A stretch of DNA of 64,000 nt from Ceratothoa steindachneri (lineage: Eukaryota; Arthropoda; Malacostraca; Isopoda; Cymothoidae): positions 121,609,129-121,673,128 of the forward strand of contig OZ018321.1 in the NCBI GenBank assembly GCA_963969495.1. Direction: 5' to 3'. The notes under the pieces were generated by a model. The model was not told the DNA's origin and did not search any database. It saw only the letters and a program-made list of their open reading frames with translations. Shown here piece after piece: positions 1 through 14,253 of the stretch; position 1 is the first letter of the stretch, and each line of letters starts with the position of its first letter. The translations under genes were made by a program, and so were the position numbers.

Positions 1-900
1 CTCAAAACTGAGGCCCTGTTCGGTAACCGCAACGTCCTGGCATTTTAGCGGTATAATACTATTAGTTACCCCCCCCCCCCCCTCTTTCTCCCCTCGCCTC
101 GAAGATCACCAGAAAGGCCTTCGCCCAACCAGTTAATGCACTAATCATCACATTTCAGGTCCGGTGAGCCTAACATTGGTTAAACGGGTAATATTTCTCC
201 CAAAAGTTGGTATTTAATTTCACTTCATTGACGAAATTAGAGGAGAGTTGACCAAAAGCCAGAAGATGCCTTTAGGGCTAAGTGAAACATGAAAGAAGGC
301 TGTCTAATCCGTTAGAGGGAGAGTCTTAATTCCGAAGACCTTATCCACCCCTCCTTCTCCTACCCCCATTAAGGTGGTGAAGTATATATGCCGATAGCTG
401 CAGAAGAACAAGGATAGATTGAGTTAGCAATCGAGACAACAAAGTCCGGCTAGAGGACCGGCAACCAATAAAAAGAATACAGAAGAAGCTCATGCTGAGC
501 CAGTTCCTGGTGGTCACACCGAAAAGTTAAGTTAGCGTGTATTGAGAAACAAGCTCAATTATCTCTCGTCAGGAAAACCCCCTATCCCGTTTTCAACAAA
601 ACCCAGATATAGTCCTAGCCATTGAGGAATACTCCAAAGTAAACTTCCTCAAACACTCCGAATTCGTCAAAAGATTCACACGTGTGCTCATCGCTTGTCA
701 AGGCGAATTAGTCCAAAATTAACCAGAAGATGGGAAGAAGCATACTTTCCCTGTCCCGTTGGTGAAATCATCTTACCAAGATAACGTGCGTAACGCCATC
801 CATCGCCCGTACCAAATTCATCTGTGGCTTTAAACCTATTCCCGCGCCAGAAAAACATGTGGAAAGTCTGTGAATATGTCCCCTCGTCTGCCCGCAAACA
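1..900 (+). repeat. LTR/leader-like repeat, copy 1 (cut by window edge)
   Basis: A GC-richer stretch that shares ordered blocks with the 52.9-54.5 kb repeat in the same orientation. The shared blocks are a C-run, a purine/pyrimidine block around 300-380, a TATA-like TATATATG at 383-390 matching TATAAAT at 53,365, and a hairpin unit around 480-600. That unit contains GGTGGTCACACCG, then ATTGAG-AAACAAG-CTCAAT, then CTCTCGTCAGG. The hairpin arms differ in sequence from the other copies but still pair. No protein is encoded. I infer the promoter/leader part of an LTR retroelement; the family is unknown and the boundaries are approximate. Confidence 0.5.
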
Positions 901-1562
901 ACATTCTTGCGTCTACATGAAAATCGAGGCCAAGGTCAGTCTCCAACCGGATTTCCTTGTGGTTATTTTTAAAGGTATATAAATTCCATTATCTTTTTTT
1001 AAGGTCAATTAGCGTTCAATATTAAAGTGAGCTTTAATTACTGTATATACATTTATGTAATTTAGTAAGTCTCACTTAAACTCGTTTAATTCATAACTGT
1101 GTAGTTTGTTTTATTAGATTTCAATTTTTTTACATGTTTTAAGTAAAGGTATAGTTTCTTAGAAATATTTAATTCAATCCTCGAAACACTGATCATGGCA
1201 CTAGAAACCCTCAAATATTAAAATAACGTAATACTAATAATCATATAGCACTCTTAGAAAAGACTTAATCAAGTTGTTTTGAAGTACGTAACCAACCTAT
1301 ACGTACGTACACCACCAATGGGTTCTTGCAATACCACGACATGCTTATTTTGTTATATAATAAATCTGGTTTCTGTGCATTAAATACTTGAACATCGCAT
1401 GATAAAGAGAAGTAGATTAATTAAAAACTGATTAATTGAAGGAGCATGATAAACTAAAAGGCACTTAAATTGTATATGATAGTTATGCATTGGAGGAGGA
1501 CGCATGGTTGGAAACCGCTGCCTTGAGATCAACTCTAACGAGTAAAGTTGCTTATACTGATA

Positions 1563-1610
<48 letters not shown>
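1563..1610. repeat. (CT)n microsatellite
   Basis: An almost uninterrupted CT dinucleotide array of about 45 bp, with one TTT interruption near its right end. Confidence 0.95.
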
Positions 1611-1611
<1 letters not shown>

Positions 1612-3185
1612 AGATCCCCTATTGAGGAAAGGATTGGATGGGGGACAACTATATAAGTCCCTTTGAATGACAAATCATTTTCGCTAACTCTATTGGACTA
1701 GCGATATTGATCATTGAATATGCAATTAGACAAAGTTATCTATTTTGTTCTTATCGTTCTCTACCTAGACCAGGAAATCGTAAATGGATAACTCTTGGTG
1801 TTTTAAATAAGAGCTTATTTTTTTTTATTTTCGTAACCCATCTGGCTATTGCAAACTAGGGCTGAATAGTCTTTATTAGTCCTCCTGGTCAACTACATTT
1901 TCTCATTGTCCATTTCTAGGAAATATTACTAATACCAATACTCGTATGTATAACGTAATTAATGACATTGAGCTTTTCTCTTCCTTCTGGTTTCTGTTAA
2001 AGTGAACCTGAAATGCTGGAATTTGCCTCGTTTAATTTGGTCTGGGATTTTAACAACCCACCGCTTCCTCTCTATCTGTTCCCTGCTTAGCACAATGCTA
2101 CCCCTTATTTTGTCCACGAACATTCTCATAGTGATGGGGTGCTAAGTAATAGCATGTCTACCAGTCAGGATTCATCGCTGGACAGAAGCCACCACCACGA
2201 CTACTCACAAACCGCCTCCATGCACACATCTCCTAAAAATATCATACACTTCCTCCTCAGCGCCTTTTCTCTCAAACCCTCATTCACGTATTCAACGCTT
2301 CCAACCCTTGTCAAATCTTGAACCTCACTCTCGTATATTCCCATCGCGACTCAATTTAAATCCACTCTTCTTCCAAATCACTGCCACCTCACAAAACTTT
2401 CTGCCACATCTTCATTCACATCCTAAACATCTCTTACGCACTTGTTCCTCACTCTCTCTAACTTTCGCATACCAAACATTCCTCTCATTTTAGCATTTTC
2501 ACTGCTCTCACTCCAGATGCTCCATTCTCCTTAAATGCAGCTGCCTGCCACATTCAACACTCAAACCCGTACCATTCACTTACGCTCTAATTGACCCCAA
2601 ACTCTTCCTACCATTTAAAAAATGTGGTCACAATCTGATTCTTCATTACCATTATCGATTGCAATATAAACTACATAATTAAAACAACCGTTATCCTCAA
2701 TGTATATAATAGAAGCGAAGATACCCGGCAGTTTCTAGCATAAAAAACTATCTTAAAATAATTAAATTGTCTGCTTGAGTTAAATTACGCAATTAAAAGT
2801 TGGTAGGATATAATATATAAAGTTTATTTTAATTTTGAGAAATGGAGTAGTGTATCATGAAAGACTAACAGAGAAGGATTTTCACATTACAGAGGTGCGG
2901 TAGGGCGAGCAAGCGGGTGGGCGGTCAGGCAAACGTGAGTACGCGGGTAGCAGCCACTGACTCTAAAGCGCGTCTCAAGCAGATGGGCACGTGTTTTAAC
3001 TAAATATCTAAATTATTCGAGTCTTGGGATGCTGATAATAGGTATTATCGCGGTTTTTAAACATTACAGATCATAATTCGTCTGTCAAACCTTAAATTTT
3101 CCACGGGCAATGTTGATGATTTAATTGCAACTCATAGCCGCGATTAATTGTCCAAAGTAAACCTAAAAAGGTAAAGATTTGAACT

Positions 3186-3213
3186 TACCCTAACCCTACC
3201 AAACCTAACCTAA
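3186..3213. repeat. Degenerate CCTAA telomere-like motif
   Basis: Short run of CCCTAACCCTA followed by CCTAACCTAA. The arthropod telomere repeat is TTAGG (CCTAA on this strand). Only about five imperfect units are present, so this is at best a tiny interstitial scrap. Confidence 0.3.
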
Positions 3214-5602
3214 AAACCAGGTGGCGGAAATTTTGCAAATTCTGAGTAGATTATGTTACTCTTCGGGTCAAGTGACCCCCAATGGTGACCTTTATTGGCC
3301 TTATAAAAGGATTATATACACATACATTCATAAAAACAGACTTTCGTAAATATATATTAGATAGTTTTTATTAAACTTAAAAGTTATGAACTAATAAATT
3401 GGTTTATTAAACTAGTTCATGTGGAATATATTTCCACATATGTTGTGTTCTAAAAACAAGTTTTTTATATTTTGATCCTAATTTACTCAGGTTTTCAAGA
3501 CAATGAATGATCTTATTTAATAATTATAATATAATTTTGTTTTCGGCATGCTATACACAATTAAGTGGGTGTCGTCTATAGCATATGCAACCATATTGCA
3601 GCTGATATCTAGAGGATTCCGTATCCTATCGGTCAAAAGGTACACAGATTTATCGATCTGAATATCTTGCAACGATTTTCACTTCCACTGTCTTCACATT
3701 TTCATACATTCTTCTTCATCGACCTTCTGCTCTTTCCAATTACATATTAGCGCTTCCATCCATTAAACTCTCACGCAATATTACCCCCCCCCCTCCCAAG
3801 TGAGCCATCTTCTAACATCCATTGAGGCATTCTCTGTCACTTATTGACTCTTTCCTTGACCAAGGCAATGTTTTGGCCGAGAAACAAGACGGTTGTGCCC
3901 CCATGTAATGTGACCATTTTATGACACCTTTTCAGATATCCCTTAACAGTCATCGATCATTACTTAGGCAGGTGGTACTACTTTGGCTAAGAATGTGCTG
4001 CGGTGGGCACCCCATGCCCTGAGGGCTGTACATGAACACATATTGGCTCCTTCTTTTAGCCACAATTTAACTCTCCCCTCACTTTTTCTTCATCTTCTTT
4101 ACAAGTTTCTTTGGAGTTAATTTTCTTGGCGGACCACGAAATTTGCTACTGGATAATGACCGAATACCATTCATCCACTCATCACTGGTCAGGATCGAGA
4201 AAAGGAAATGCAATCCCATCCTTTTGGCTACGGTCGAGAGTAATGTTTTTTTTAAGTGCCTGCCTTCTCCAACCTTTTTCCCTTATGATGCCTTTATTCG
4301 CTTTAATTACAATGCCCTTCAAGGGAGATTGTCTTCCCTTTCATCCCATTAAATTAATACCTGACCCATCGTGATTCGGTTCTGCTTTTTTCTCGTTGCC
4401 AGCTGCCAGATGGGCGCTGTATATATTTTTAAAAATTCTACTCTTGCCATGAACACGCAAACTCCTACTTGACATCGCCTTATATCGTTTATCTCAATCT
4501 CCTGCCCACCTTAACTAGCATAAATCGGCTATCATAATCTTTTGCGAACAAATAAATAAACCGTTTATATAATCATTATTGATGAAAATTCTTGTCTACA
4601 TGTAAATACTCGAAAATGCACATATATTTATGTAATTACATATTGCAGTAATTTATTGCCAGCTCATTCGTTAGTAACATACTGTATTTTTATAGGAAAT
4701 AATGCATATTGCCCTAATTAATATGGTAATTTAATATAGAAATAATATTACAAAATTATGTCACAGTAAAAAAACAACATAAACTTTATAACAATTACAG
4801 TAATATTTATCTAATTGAATGACTACGTTGTTGGCTGTTGGGTTAACGGTAAATTACTGTATAAACTACAGTAAATACATATTCATCAGCTATTGATTAT
4901 TTTTATGATTTCTGTTCTCTTTTCTGCAGCCGAAAGCATTCATCTAAGATAGTGTCTCTCTATCTTATAATTTGTAGGTCAATATTACCTGTGTGAGCAA
5001 TATATGTAAGTAAACTCTGAATCTGTATTAGAGGATTCTCGGATTAAGTTCATCATCAATTTGATAATTTTGGTTACATTTCGCGATGTAAATTATTACA
5101 TCAAGCTAATATACCACAAATTTTATTCAAAGTTGGCTTGTAGGATACGACCTTGAATTAGCTTTGATTTTTTAGTCCATCTTGATTATTTATTATATAT
5201 GGATATTATTTTACAGTTTGTAATGTGTCCCTCAATACCAGATATCATGGTTGTTACCCACTGGCAAAAGGTAAGTAGTATGATCTATAAGTGGTTTTGG
5301 GTAACCGTGGAAAATGAACACCAAATTTTCAAGATAGCAAAGTTATGACTTAAAGTAGAGTAATCAAACAAGAAGTTATTTTCACCTACTCCCTAAAATC
5401 TTGGAAAAGTTGCCGGAAGTAGTGGTGGGACTCACTCAGGCAGCTTTATGAACGTATTTTACGTAGGATATTTATTCACACATAAACTGTTGAAAGCGCA
5501 CATGTGCCTGTGTTCCGTATTGTTTACTTTTTTTTATTTGTTTCATCATTTTTCTCGACGGATTCCCTTTATTTATAGTTTATTTTATTCAGATAAATTA
5601 TT

Positions 5603-5620
5603 CAATATATATATTCATAT

Positions 5621-5699
<79 letters not shown>
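5603..5699. repeat. (TA)n microsatellite
   Basis: About 95 bp of near-pure TA dinucleotides with a few interruptions at the left end. Confidence 0.98.
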
Positions 5700-5704
<5 letters not shown>

Positions 5705-5942
5705 TTAGTTATTCAAAAGGCTTCTTGAATCAACCTTTTTTGGGATTGAGGATGGTAGCTCTTAATGAGCGCTTCAAATCCAACTTCTTTATTTATTTTC
5801 ATATAACGGTTAAAATAGTTTGTCCTATCTTTCCATTCTCTACATCTCCCATTTTCCTTCTTAAGCTTTTATTGGTTCATGTAATATTCTCCTAATTGTT
5901 TTTCCGGGTTGTGTTACAATTTCCATTTCCTGGGGCCTTTAA

Positions 5943-5953
5943 ATATATATATC

Positions 5954-6040
<87 letters not shown>
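5943..6040. repeat. (TA)n microsatellite
   Basis: About 98 bp of TA repeats. It ends 11 bp before the foldback-family sequence at 6,052. Confidence 0.98.
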
Positions 6041-6042
<2 letters not shown>

Positions 6043-6051
6043 AGCTTCCCT

Positions 6052-6170
6052 GCAAGAAAGAGGAAACGGAATATTTTTTCTTCGGAAATATTTTATTTCT
6101 TACTTCAAAAAAATCCGAGCTGGGATATTCGGAACATGTATAATTTGGAACGTTTCGAACATTAGATATG
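6052..6170 (+). repeat. Half copy of the 44,962 foldback family
   Basis: The block from GCAAGAAAGAG to AAATCCGAG matches one arm of the inverted repeat at 44,962-45,165, including the AACGGAATA and TTCTTCGGAAATA segments. A loop-like stretch follows, but the second arm is missing. As at the full copy, a (TA)n array lies just upstream. Confidence 0.7.
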
Positions 6171-8899
6171 TTCATCTTTAGCCTTTAATGGAGCAAAACA
6201 ATATAATTGACAAACAAGCAAACATAGAATATATATAGAAATATATATAACGATATTTCTGAAAAAAATATGAACTATAAATAAAAGATATCCGAAGAGA
6301 ACGAGGGACTAAGCATATAAAAATAGGGAGATAGAAAAATATGGTACACATGCACACCTGCGTGGTTGACCCTTTGATAATGGTTGTGAAAGAATTAGTG
6401 ATATTCTTAATATTTTAATCCCTTAGGCTTATTGCTCAAGAAGGTGATTGTGTCGGCGCCATTAGTGATGAGTTGCTAAAATTCACGTGTGTACGTACAT
6501 AAAATACCTACCTCTACCTACTTCTACCTCTGTCTATATATATTCTACAAAGCTTTCCTACCAGAGGTTAGCCTTTGGTGTTGACTACAAATATATTCAA
6601 GAGCATTTTTCCAATAGAAAATGAGCAATGTTAATTTACAACATTATAGGCTTAGAATATTCCGTTAAACGCAATAACCAAGTATTTTAGTCAAACAATT
6701 CAGCATAGTCATCATTTGTTACCTCTTGAACAGATGGGTCTTTTATAGAAAATGATCATTTGCTTTTTCATGCTGCGGTTATCTCATCTATGTGGAATTA
6801 AATGATGTAAATTAAATACATTATCCTTCTTTTACTACTGTTTAGGCACTAACGTGGCGCTCATTCGATCGACAACCAAGCCCGAACCATTGGCGTTCAG
6901 AGGGCCAGACTATAAAAACTAACGACCGCCATACAAGGTCATCAAACTGATTTAAGTGGTCCCTGCGCCGGATTCAAGCTATTTTCTCTGCAGAAGAATG
7001 AGTGGGCTATATATTTGCACCAGAAAAAGAACGATACTACCAAAAACCGAATCGAAATCTTGGCAATTGTTGCGAATGGCACGATAATAATAGCGACTTG
7101 CCTTCGAAAGAGGTACTGCAATAGATTGCCTTTCAATGGGCTGAATTATGGTAGCATCTATTTTTAATGGATTCTGAACAAGATTAAAGTTACCTATTTT
7201 TTCCAATCTTATGGGCACCATGGTTGAGCTAGCAAGAGTACTGCTGTCTGAAATTCTAGCTACCATTCCTTGTATACACTTATAAAGTGAATTCGTAATA
7301 AAACTAAAATTTTCTGAGAGGACTTAAATTCATTTAAATGTAGTAGTGTATCATATTTATGATTATTTGCTTTATATATAAGAGCTACAAATCGATCTAC
7401 AAAATATACCCACATAAATGTAGGTAATAAAGTATATTTTGTTGTTTTAGGTAATTATAAAATAATATGCATATGATGAGCTCGTAATACTCAATTCAGA
7501 TTGCTCTAAAATCGGTATGAATCTCTTTCATCGTAAATCTTTCATAAACTTCACCCTTAATTTTCGTTGCATATCAACATCGCTACATTTACCATAAACT
7601 ACTTGCATGTAACAAAGGTGGGCTAAACCAGGTTGAGTGTAGCCGACGGATCTCAAACGCTCAGTAAGTTAGGGTGTGTCTACCCTAGCATGCGAAAACG
7701 ACTCCGGCCGATTGTGCAGACGAGAACAACTGGGAGATCAAACGACCATGAAGGGGGTGTTGCACGGCTTTATGGGGTGCAATTGATGACTCTTGAGCAA
7801 CCGATAAATATATTGATATCAGAGAACAATTCGTAGTTTAAAGACAAAAATGAAGGCTGGCCTCATTCTTTTTGTCTAAGGGTGTAATTTGTTGCCTTTT
7901 TATGGAGAGATCAAAAGTTATTGCCCAGAACATGATTGAAAGAACCCTGGAAGTAGTGCTCTTGGCTGATTTAAAGGCAAAAGATTTAATCTCCACGCAG
8001 TAATAGTTCTTGATATCCTAAATGGAAATATTTGTGTTTTCCGGCTTCCTTGGGTAAAAAAGCATGGGGAATTGTACGGAAACCTATTAAAAAGTTGATT
8101 TTAAACAGGATTTATGACATATGTAGTGAGAGAAGGGGCTGATGCTTGCAGCGACAGGAGAGGTTGCTTATTTGTGGCGGGGTTCACCAATTCCAAGTTG
8201 CAAAAAACATTTCTTCTCTGCTATATGAATCTAAGTTCGGTATTCAAGTTCGTTGAGAGTATCCACCAAATAAGTTCGTATTTGGATATACAGACAAGTT
8301 AATAAAATAACTATATTTTGAACCTGACGTTTGATTGGATGAATGGCTGGAGGTAGTGAGCTTGTCAATCGTATCCACCATGGAAGGCAGTCTTGTAGTG
8401 CCGAATTGCAAGGCGAAATAGGATTAACAATGAAGCCTTACACATGACTGTCCTAAAAATCCTAAGAAGGCCCATAATTATGTGCATGCAAAATATATAA
8501 CATTTTGCCATATAAAAAGTAATATATATGACATATTTGACATAGAAAAAATAATATAGATTATCTGATCAGGTAAACAATAATATGTACTATTCTTATA
8601 AAGCGCTACAGGCAAAACGAATTTTCACACGAATACGTGATCATACACTTACACACTCACACGCATATTCACATACACACCTCTCGCGATTACCAATGTT
8701 CTGGAAAACAACGCCGCTGTACTAACAAACGTCGAAACAGGTGCAGCCATTGACACCAAGCTGAAGACCGGAAAGATACGGACTTTTTTATCTTCAAGGG
8801 GCTGAGAAACGCAAGATTGTATCCTCGAAATGTGAGATCAAAATTTTGTCTATCTCAGTGCACACACAAATAAACATCTTGTAGAGTGAGTTCCGCCCA

Positions 8900-9450
8900 A
8901 ACGGTGTCATTACTCAACAGCGGGCCACGCCTACGGGTTTTTGATACAGTATATACAGCTCTGATTATAGCCTAAGGGCAGTCAGGACAGGAGACTCAAG
9001 GACCTAAGAGTCAAGAAAGAGTAAAAGATAGTTCTCTGCTCAATAAAGAGTCTTTTCAATCCACCTTTCCGAGATCACTTTTCCTGAGAGTAATCCAACC
9101 GATCCTCTTACCCAGCCTACTTCCCCTAAACCAAGCAAGAGAATAATCTCACCCGCATTTGGAGTTAGCCCAAGGTAAGCGCCCGTTAACCGAATACGCC
9201 AATAGTGCTACGCAGAAGTAAAGCAACATTGGGAAAGGTTAGTAAATGGATGGGGAACATATATGTCTCCCTCCACCGGTAATCGCGTAATCAATAACTT
9301 ATAGGCCAACTAACTGCCCGCCTATAACCAGCGACCTCCAACGTTCCATTACGTACTAACCTATAGACCAGGTACCATAACTCGGGAGCAAATCGAACCT
9401 GCCATAACTAGCGAATTCCCCATCAAATAAAGAGTCTCTCTTAACGATAC
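8900..9450 (+). repeat. Possible LTR-type regulatory fragment
   Basis: A GC-richer island in AT-rich DNA. It holds a TATA-like stretch (8,947-8,957) and then AATAAAGAGTCT at 9,042 and AAATAAAGAGTCT at 9,425, i.e. a polyadenylation-like signal in a repeated context about 385 bp apart. No terminal repeats or coding region were found. The call is tentative. Confidence 0.25.
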
Positions 9451-12400
9451 TATCGATTGTAATCGAGTCCATAGCCTTGATCATGAAATTTCTACATAAA
9501 AAACATTATATATTTGTCATTTTAACACCGATATCAATCACACTTTGCTCAAAACCAAGATTAATGTAGATCTTTAATAAAGTCATCCAAAATTATAGAT
9601 AAGTATAAAGCATCCCTTAAGCTGATAGGAAAAAACATTTGCCATTCAATTTTCATAGCTTGGGGAATTTAACAATTAACTGAAAGAAAGCTTTTAGAAA
9701 CCTATCCAAAGAAAATATAGAAGAAATAGTTTACGAGACGAATAAAAGCAAAACAACATCTGAACAAACTTATCCAATAAAAGTTACATGAAGATAATGA
9801 AGGAGCATTAAATTAAAAATAGTAAATAAGCAGATATGGAAAAATTACAGAAAGATTCTAGTAAACTCCACAAATATTGTAATACTGCCGTCAAACTAAA
9901 AAAAAACACTCAATGATATGAAAGCATATCTAAACGGAAAATTACGGAACAGAATCATAAAATTAAATAATTATCGAAACAGATCTAAAAGCCTATCACG
10001 GAATAGAAAGAACCCTTTCTCCAGCAATGTAAAATGAGCCTGGAAAGAGTTTGTTAGAAATTACAAAAGAAGGAAATCTTTACGATATATACCCTTTTAT
10101 TCTAAAGAAACAAAAAAGAGAAGCTGGACATAAAAGGTCTTAAATGCAACCAAAAATGAAATCGAGTAAATTACCCTGTGACATGTAAAATTCTTTTAAT
10201 AGCATATCAATTATAAGTTCGTTCAATACAAGTAGTAACCACCGGTTGCTCAAAATCGAGATTGAAAATGGATCTGAAAAAGTGACAAAGCTAAACTCAA
10301 CAAGTAATAACTACCTCCAAATTACACTTGCAAACAAGTTCTCTTTCCTTAATGAGAATGTACAAAGACTATAAAAATATAACAAGTACTTTACAATGTG
10401 AAAACTTGGCAAGTACTAATGAACCAAGGTCATCCAACACAAAATTTCTCAGTTTACCAAAAGCTATTAACATAAAAAACAAATAATGAGATACCATGGA
10501 AAAAATATTAAAAGATTGCAATAGAATGCACTCAACTTGCTTATTATAAAAACGCTTCCAGAAAGAACAAAAAAGTATCATAAATAAATGTGAATTAAAA
10601 CCGAGGAAAAACGTATAAAATGCAAACAGCGAATGAAAATACAGAAGGACATAGACGAAAATAAAAATCACAAACAGTGAAAAAATAACTGATAGAGTTA
10701 TAGAGTTGTATCCGGAACTATATTATAGCGACAGCCGCCATAAAGAAAATGATATCTCACTAGCTTAATATATAGATAGGCCATTGGACTTGAAAAGTCA
10801 GTATACTGGTTTAATCACAGCGAGGGCGGACGCCAAACATTTAGCAGCTTCACGAGCTACCCTCTCATTAGCGAATCCACTGAATCTACTCCTGCCGCGG
10901 TAGGAACTCTATACGCACTATCACTCGCATATGTTGTTCACAGAACAAAATACCTACTATTTCGTCTGTTCCGAAACCATGCCTATATAATATTACCATC
11001 TGTCCTTTCTTTTTCCAATTCTGTCCTTTCTTCGGTTTGGCATATCTGCCATCCGTATTTTTGTTACTACTGTAAATTTCTTGTAGGGTTGATGTGTATT
11101 AATCATGTATCACTGAATTCTCCTCAGTTTTGTGTGCTGCTTAAGTTCACTTTCCCTGGTTTTTCTCACATAAGTTAAGACGGGTAAACTGTATTAGGTT
11201 AATATTTTGTATTTTAAACCCACGTCATGTCACTTCGGAAGATGTACTAAGACTTCATATACCCCCTCTAACTTAATTTTTTCTCTATATTGATTTCCTC
11301 ATGTTACTCTCGTGAGCCATAATCTCTACTATATTCTCTTGTAAATACTATGAAATTAAATTGCAAGTTTGAATTTTTTCAACTTCCACAAATATATAAT
11401 TATTTCTATTATTGAAACGTTTATTTTCAAATAAACTGTGAGATTAATATGCGATAATTGTGTTTTGATTAGCATTGATTCTTTTGGAATTCAATCAAAT
11501 TATATTAGATCAACAAAGGGAAGATAACTTAAATATCTCCCATTAATACGGATTCCATTTTTCCCCACTGCAACGTCGTAAAAGGTTCCCAAGACACCGT
11601 TGTAGACATTTTGGGAGCGATGGAATCCATCTCTAAGCATCTCTGGAAAAAGGCATTTAACTTTTACAAAACTATCCATCCGAATAGTGACTATCATAAA
11701 GCCATTTCAAAACCTATAAAAGCTTGCCTCTAACAAAGGGGAGCGTCAATACAAGCTGTGGAATGTTAACGCTCTTTCTAGTTTATAGAGTGGACTAGTT
11801 GAGTTCCTTGGAAATAAGAGGAAGCGCATCTCGCTGGAAGTTCAAGTCCAAAACCTTGTTAGATCACTTTGTGGGCATTGGAGTCTGCGGGAGCACTCAA
11901 TTCACCTCATAACTGCAGTATGGTTACCTATGCAACGCCATACATAAGAAAAGGGGAGCGAGGGAAGTAGCTGTTGGGGAGGGGCACAAGTGACCTAGAT
12001 ATTACTCGTTTCAACCTTGATTGTTTGATTCAGTTAACTTTACCAGACTTGGCATCTTTATACGAGATAAGTTTTTTAATCAAATTTTTAAAAGAAATCG
12101 AAGTCTGCACTACTCAAGTTCGTGAACACATTAAGTCTTGATTTCCGGGATTGTTTTCAAGCCCAAGTTAGATACGATGAAATTGTCGATCCTACTCGTG
12201 AATTTCGTTTGGTTCATTTTAAAAATAGAGGAAAATGGCTCTGCCTCTCACTGCTCTAATTGGCAAGGAAAACCATATCGGGTTTATTTTTTAAATCAAA
12301 TTGGTACAAATGGTAAAATAATGTATTAGAACTAAAATAAAGGGAAAAATAATGGAATTACATACACTGTATTAAGCCATATTTTATAACTGCTTTCCCA

Positions 12401-12970
12401 CAAGGCGTGGAGGGCGTTTATTAACGAAACCGCTCCTCTGTCCCACCCATTGATGTCCTATTAAGCCAACCATCATTTCATCTATGGCAAATTTGCCTTT
12501 CATAGCAATGGGGTCCTGTATGTTACAATCTCTCTTCAAATGTATTATCCCTTACAAGAATTTCCCACGCATGCCCCCCTTCCTCTGCCATAAGCACACT
12601 CAATGCACTTATCCATCGGGACTTAGAAACCATGGAATTTCATTCCTACCGATTCACATTTGTAACCAATCTAATTCTTTATCATGACATTGATTCAATC
12701 CAATCAGCGTAAGCTTTAGGGATACTATTTAATCATGGTAAAATTATTTTTGCTAAAATTAAATTCAAGGCTAAAAGCAAAGAGGACATCTGCCTAGAAA
12801 TTTTGTAAGGAGAGATTTGGAAAGAAAGTGTTGAAGAGAAAAAATATGTAGAAGCTACATAACTGCAATTCCTTCTGCTAGCATTGGGGATGTGAGGAAG
12901 AACTGCGAGCATTAAGATTGGGAAGACTCATGATGCTCCATCTGTCAGCTGCAGCATGATGGGAATCTAA

Positions 12971-13066
12971 TGAGAACAGGTCAAAGGACCTTCTGACCGA
13001 AATTTTTTGTTGCCCCAATGAGAACATGTCAAAGGACCTTCTGACCCAGATTTTATGTGGCCCCAA
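12971..13066. repeat. 48-bp tandem duplication
   Basis: Two adjacent 48-bp units, each starting TGAGAACA, with 5 differences. Unit 1 contains AGGTC-AAAG-GACCT, a small hairpin. Because 48 is 16 codons, a minus-strand frame reads a repeated 16-residue peptide (RRSFD[ML]FSL), but no gene is otherwise evident. Confidence 0.9.
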
Positions 13067-14253
13067 ATATCAACTTGTAGAGATTTTCCATATCCCCACA
13101 AGTTTTTACCTTTCTGTTTCCTTAAGCAGACACTTATGACTTATGGCTTTGCCAATACAGGAATGATTACAAATTGTTGTTTGCTAAATAACGTTTAATC
13201 AAGAAAACCAAACGTGATTGATCTTTATTGATAGAGATTCAATTTAGGCAGTGTCTAACTATGCATAGTTTCATATATTAAATAAATCAACCAAGTTTAC
13301 CAAGCTCTAGACCGCTATCCTACAGGGGACCTGAGTTTATTCATGGTTCAAAACTCTATGCAGTTATATATATGAAATTATCTTAATCAACAAATATTAA
13401 GGCGTTAATATTCCTAAGAGGTGTTGACTTTTATTGCCAGAGATTACTTAAATTTGAAATCTGTTGTGGAACATTTGCACTGCCTGACTTTTATGGGTAG
13501 AGTTTTGCAGTTTAAAATTTAAAACATTGTTTTTTTAGCAATATTTACTAAGAAAGATAAATAGATTAATAATTATTTGAACTATTCTCAAAGGTCTTCT
13601 TGACATTAGTCCGTGGTTAATCACAATTTATGTTCAACTATTGTATTATTTCTTTAAAGGTTTTACCGACCTTTTCTTAACCGCTGTTACATATGTATTC
13701 TTTATTTTTTTTATTATACAAAAATTATAATTGAATAAATAAATAAATTCTTATTAAGCAGACAATTGCGATTCCTACAAGGCGAAATACATAGTGCGGA
13801 AAATTAAAAAGGATAGGATTTCAACAGAAAATCATTTAAACACAAGTCAGTACGTAGTACTTACATGCGTATTGCAGTCATTACATGATCTTTGATGAGC
13901 AATTTACGCTTTTTGCACTAGAATTCGTTGTAACGAGAAATTTAATTGAGAAGAACAAATTTAACTCATCGTTTTAACATCAGATCTGAAGTTTCACTGG
14001 TATCTAAAGGAAAAGAATGGTTACCCTTTGCATGTTTGGTTAATATTACCCTCTAATTATCTTCTTTTTACATTATAACTTGAATATTCTACAGAAGTTC
14101 TTCGAATTTATTAAATCTAAGTTCGCAAGGAATTTTCGCACTAGACTCTGATATAAGGGCTAGATTTTATGTTGGTAACCGGATTAAAGGGTGGCGAACT
14201 AAAAAAAAAGCTTCTGATTTAACAAAGGAGTGTCTCGTCTGCACTGTTAGGCA

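Larger units (their letters stand above)
970..5600. other. Anonymous AT-rich DNA, no gene recognised
   Basis: I see no convincing coding sequence. Open frames here are short and compositionally driven, from pyrimidine-rich stretches around 2.1-2.6 kb and 3.7-4.4 kb. These CT-rich tracts may be old retroelement sequence, but no motif supports this. Confidence 0.5.
6180..14250. other. Anonymous AT-rich DNA, no gene recognised
   Basis: No recognisable gene. The longest minus-strand frames, at 6,979-7,266 (95 aa) and 10,369-10,671 (100 aa, hydrophobic because the plus strand is A-rich), have no motif I recognise. The only structures seen are a possible LTR scrap at 8.9-9.45 kb, a loose CA-rich stretch at 8,640-8,690 and a 48-bp duplication at 12,971. 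Confidence 0.5.

Noticed and set aside
5448..6181. Open frames of repeated Tyr-Ile residues
   Set aside because: They are translations of (TA)n microsatellites, as are similar frames at 44.8, 48.2, 49.2, 49.9 and 56.2 kb.
10369..10671. 100-aa hydrophobic minus-strand frame resembling a membrane protein
   Set aside because: The plus strand is A-rich here, so the reverse frame is automatically Phe/Leu-rich. No start context or conserved motif was found.
10795..10925. RNase H-like GFANERV-REAAK reading on the minus strand
   Set aside because: The match to the GNERADELA motif is short and isolated, with no other RNase H residues nearby.
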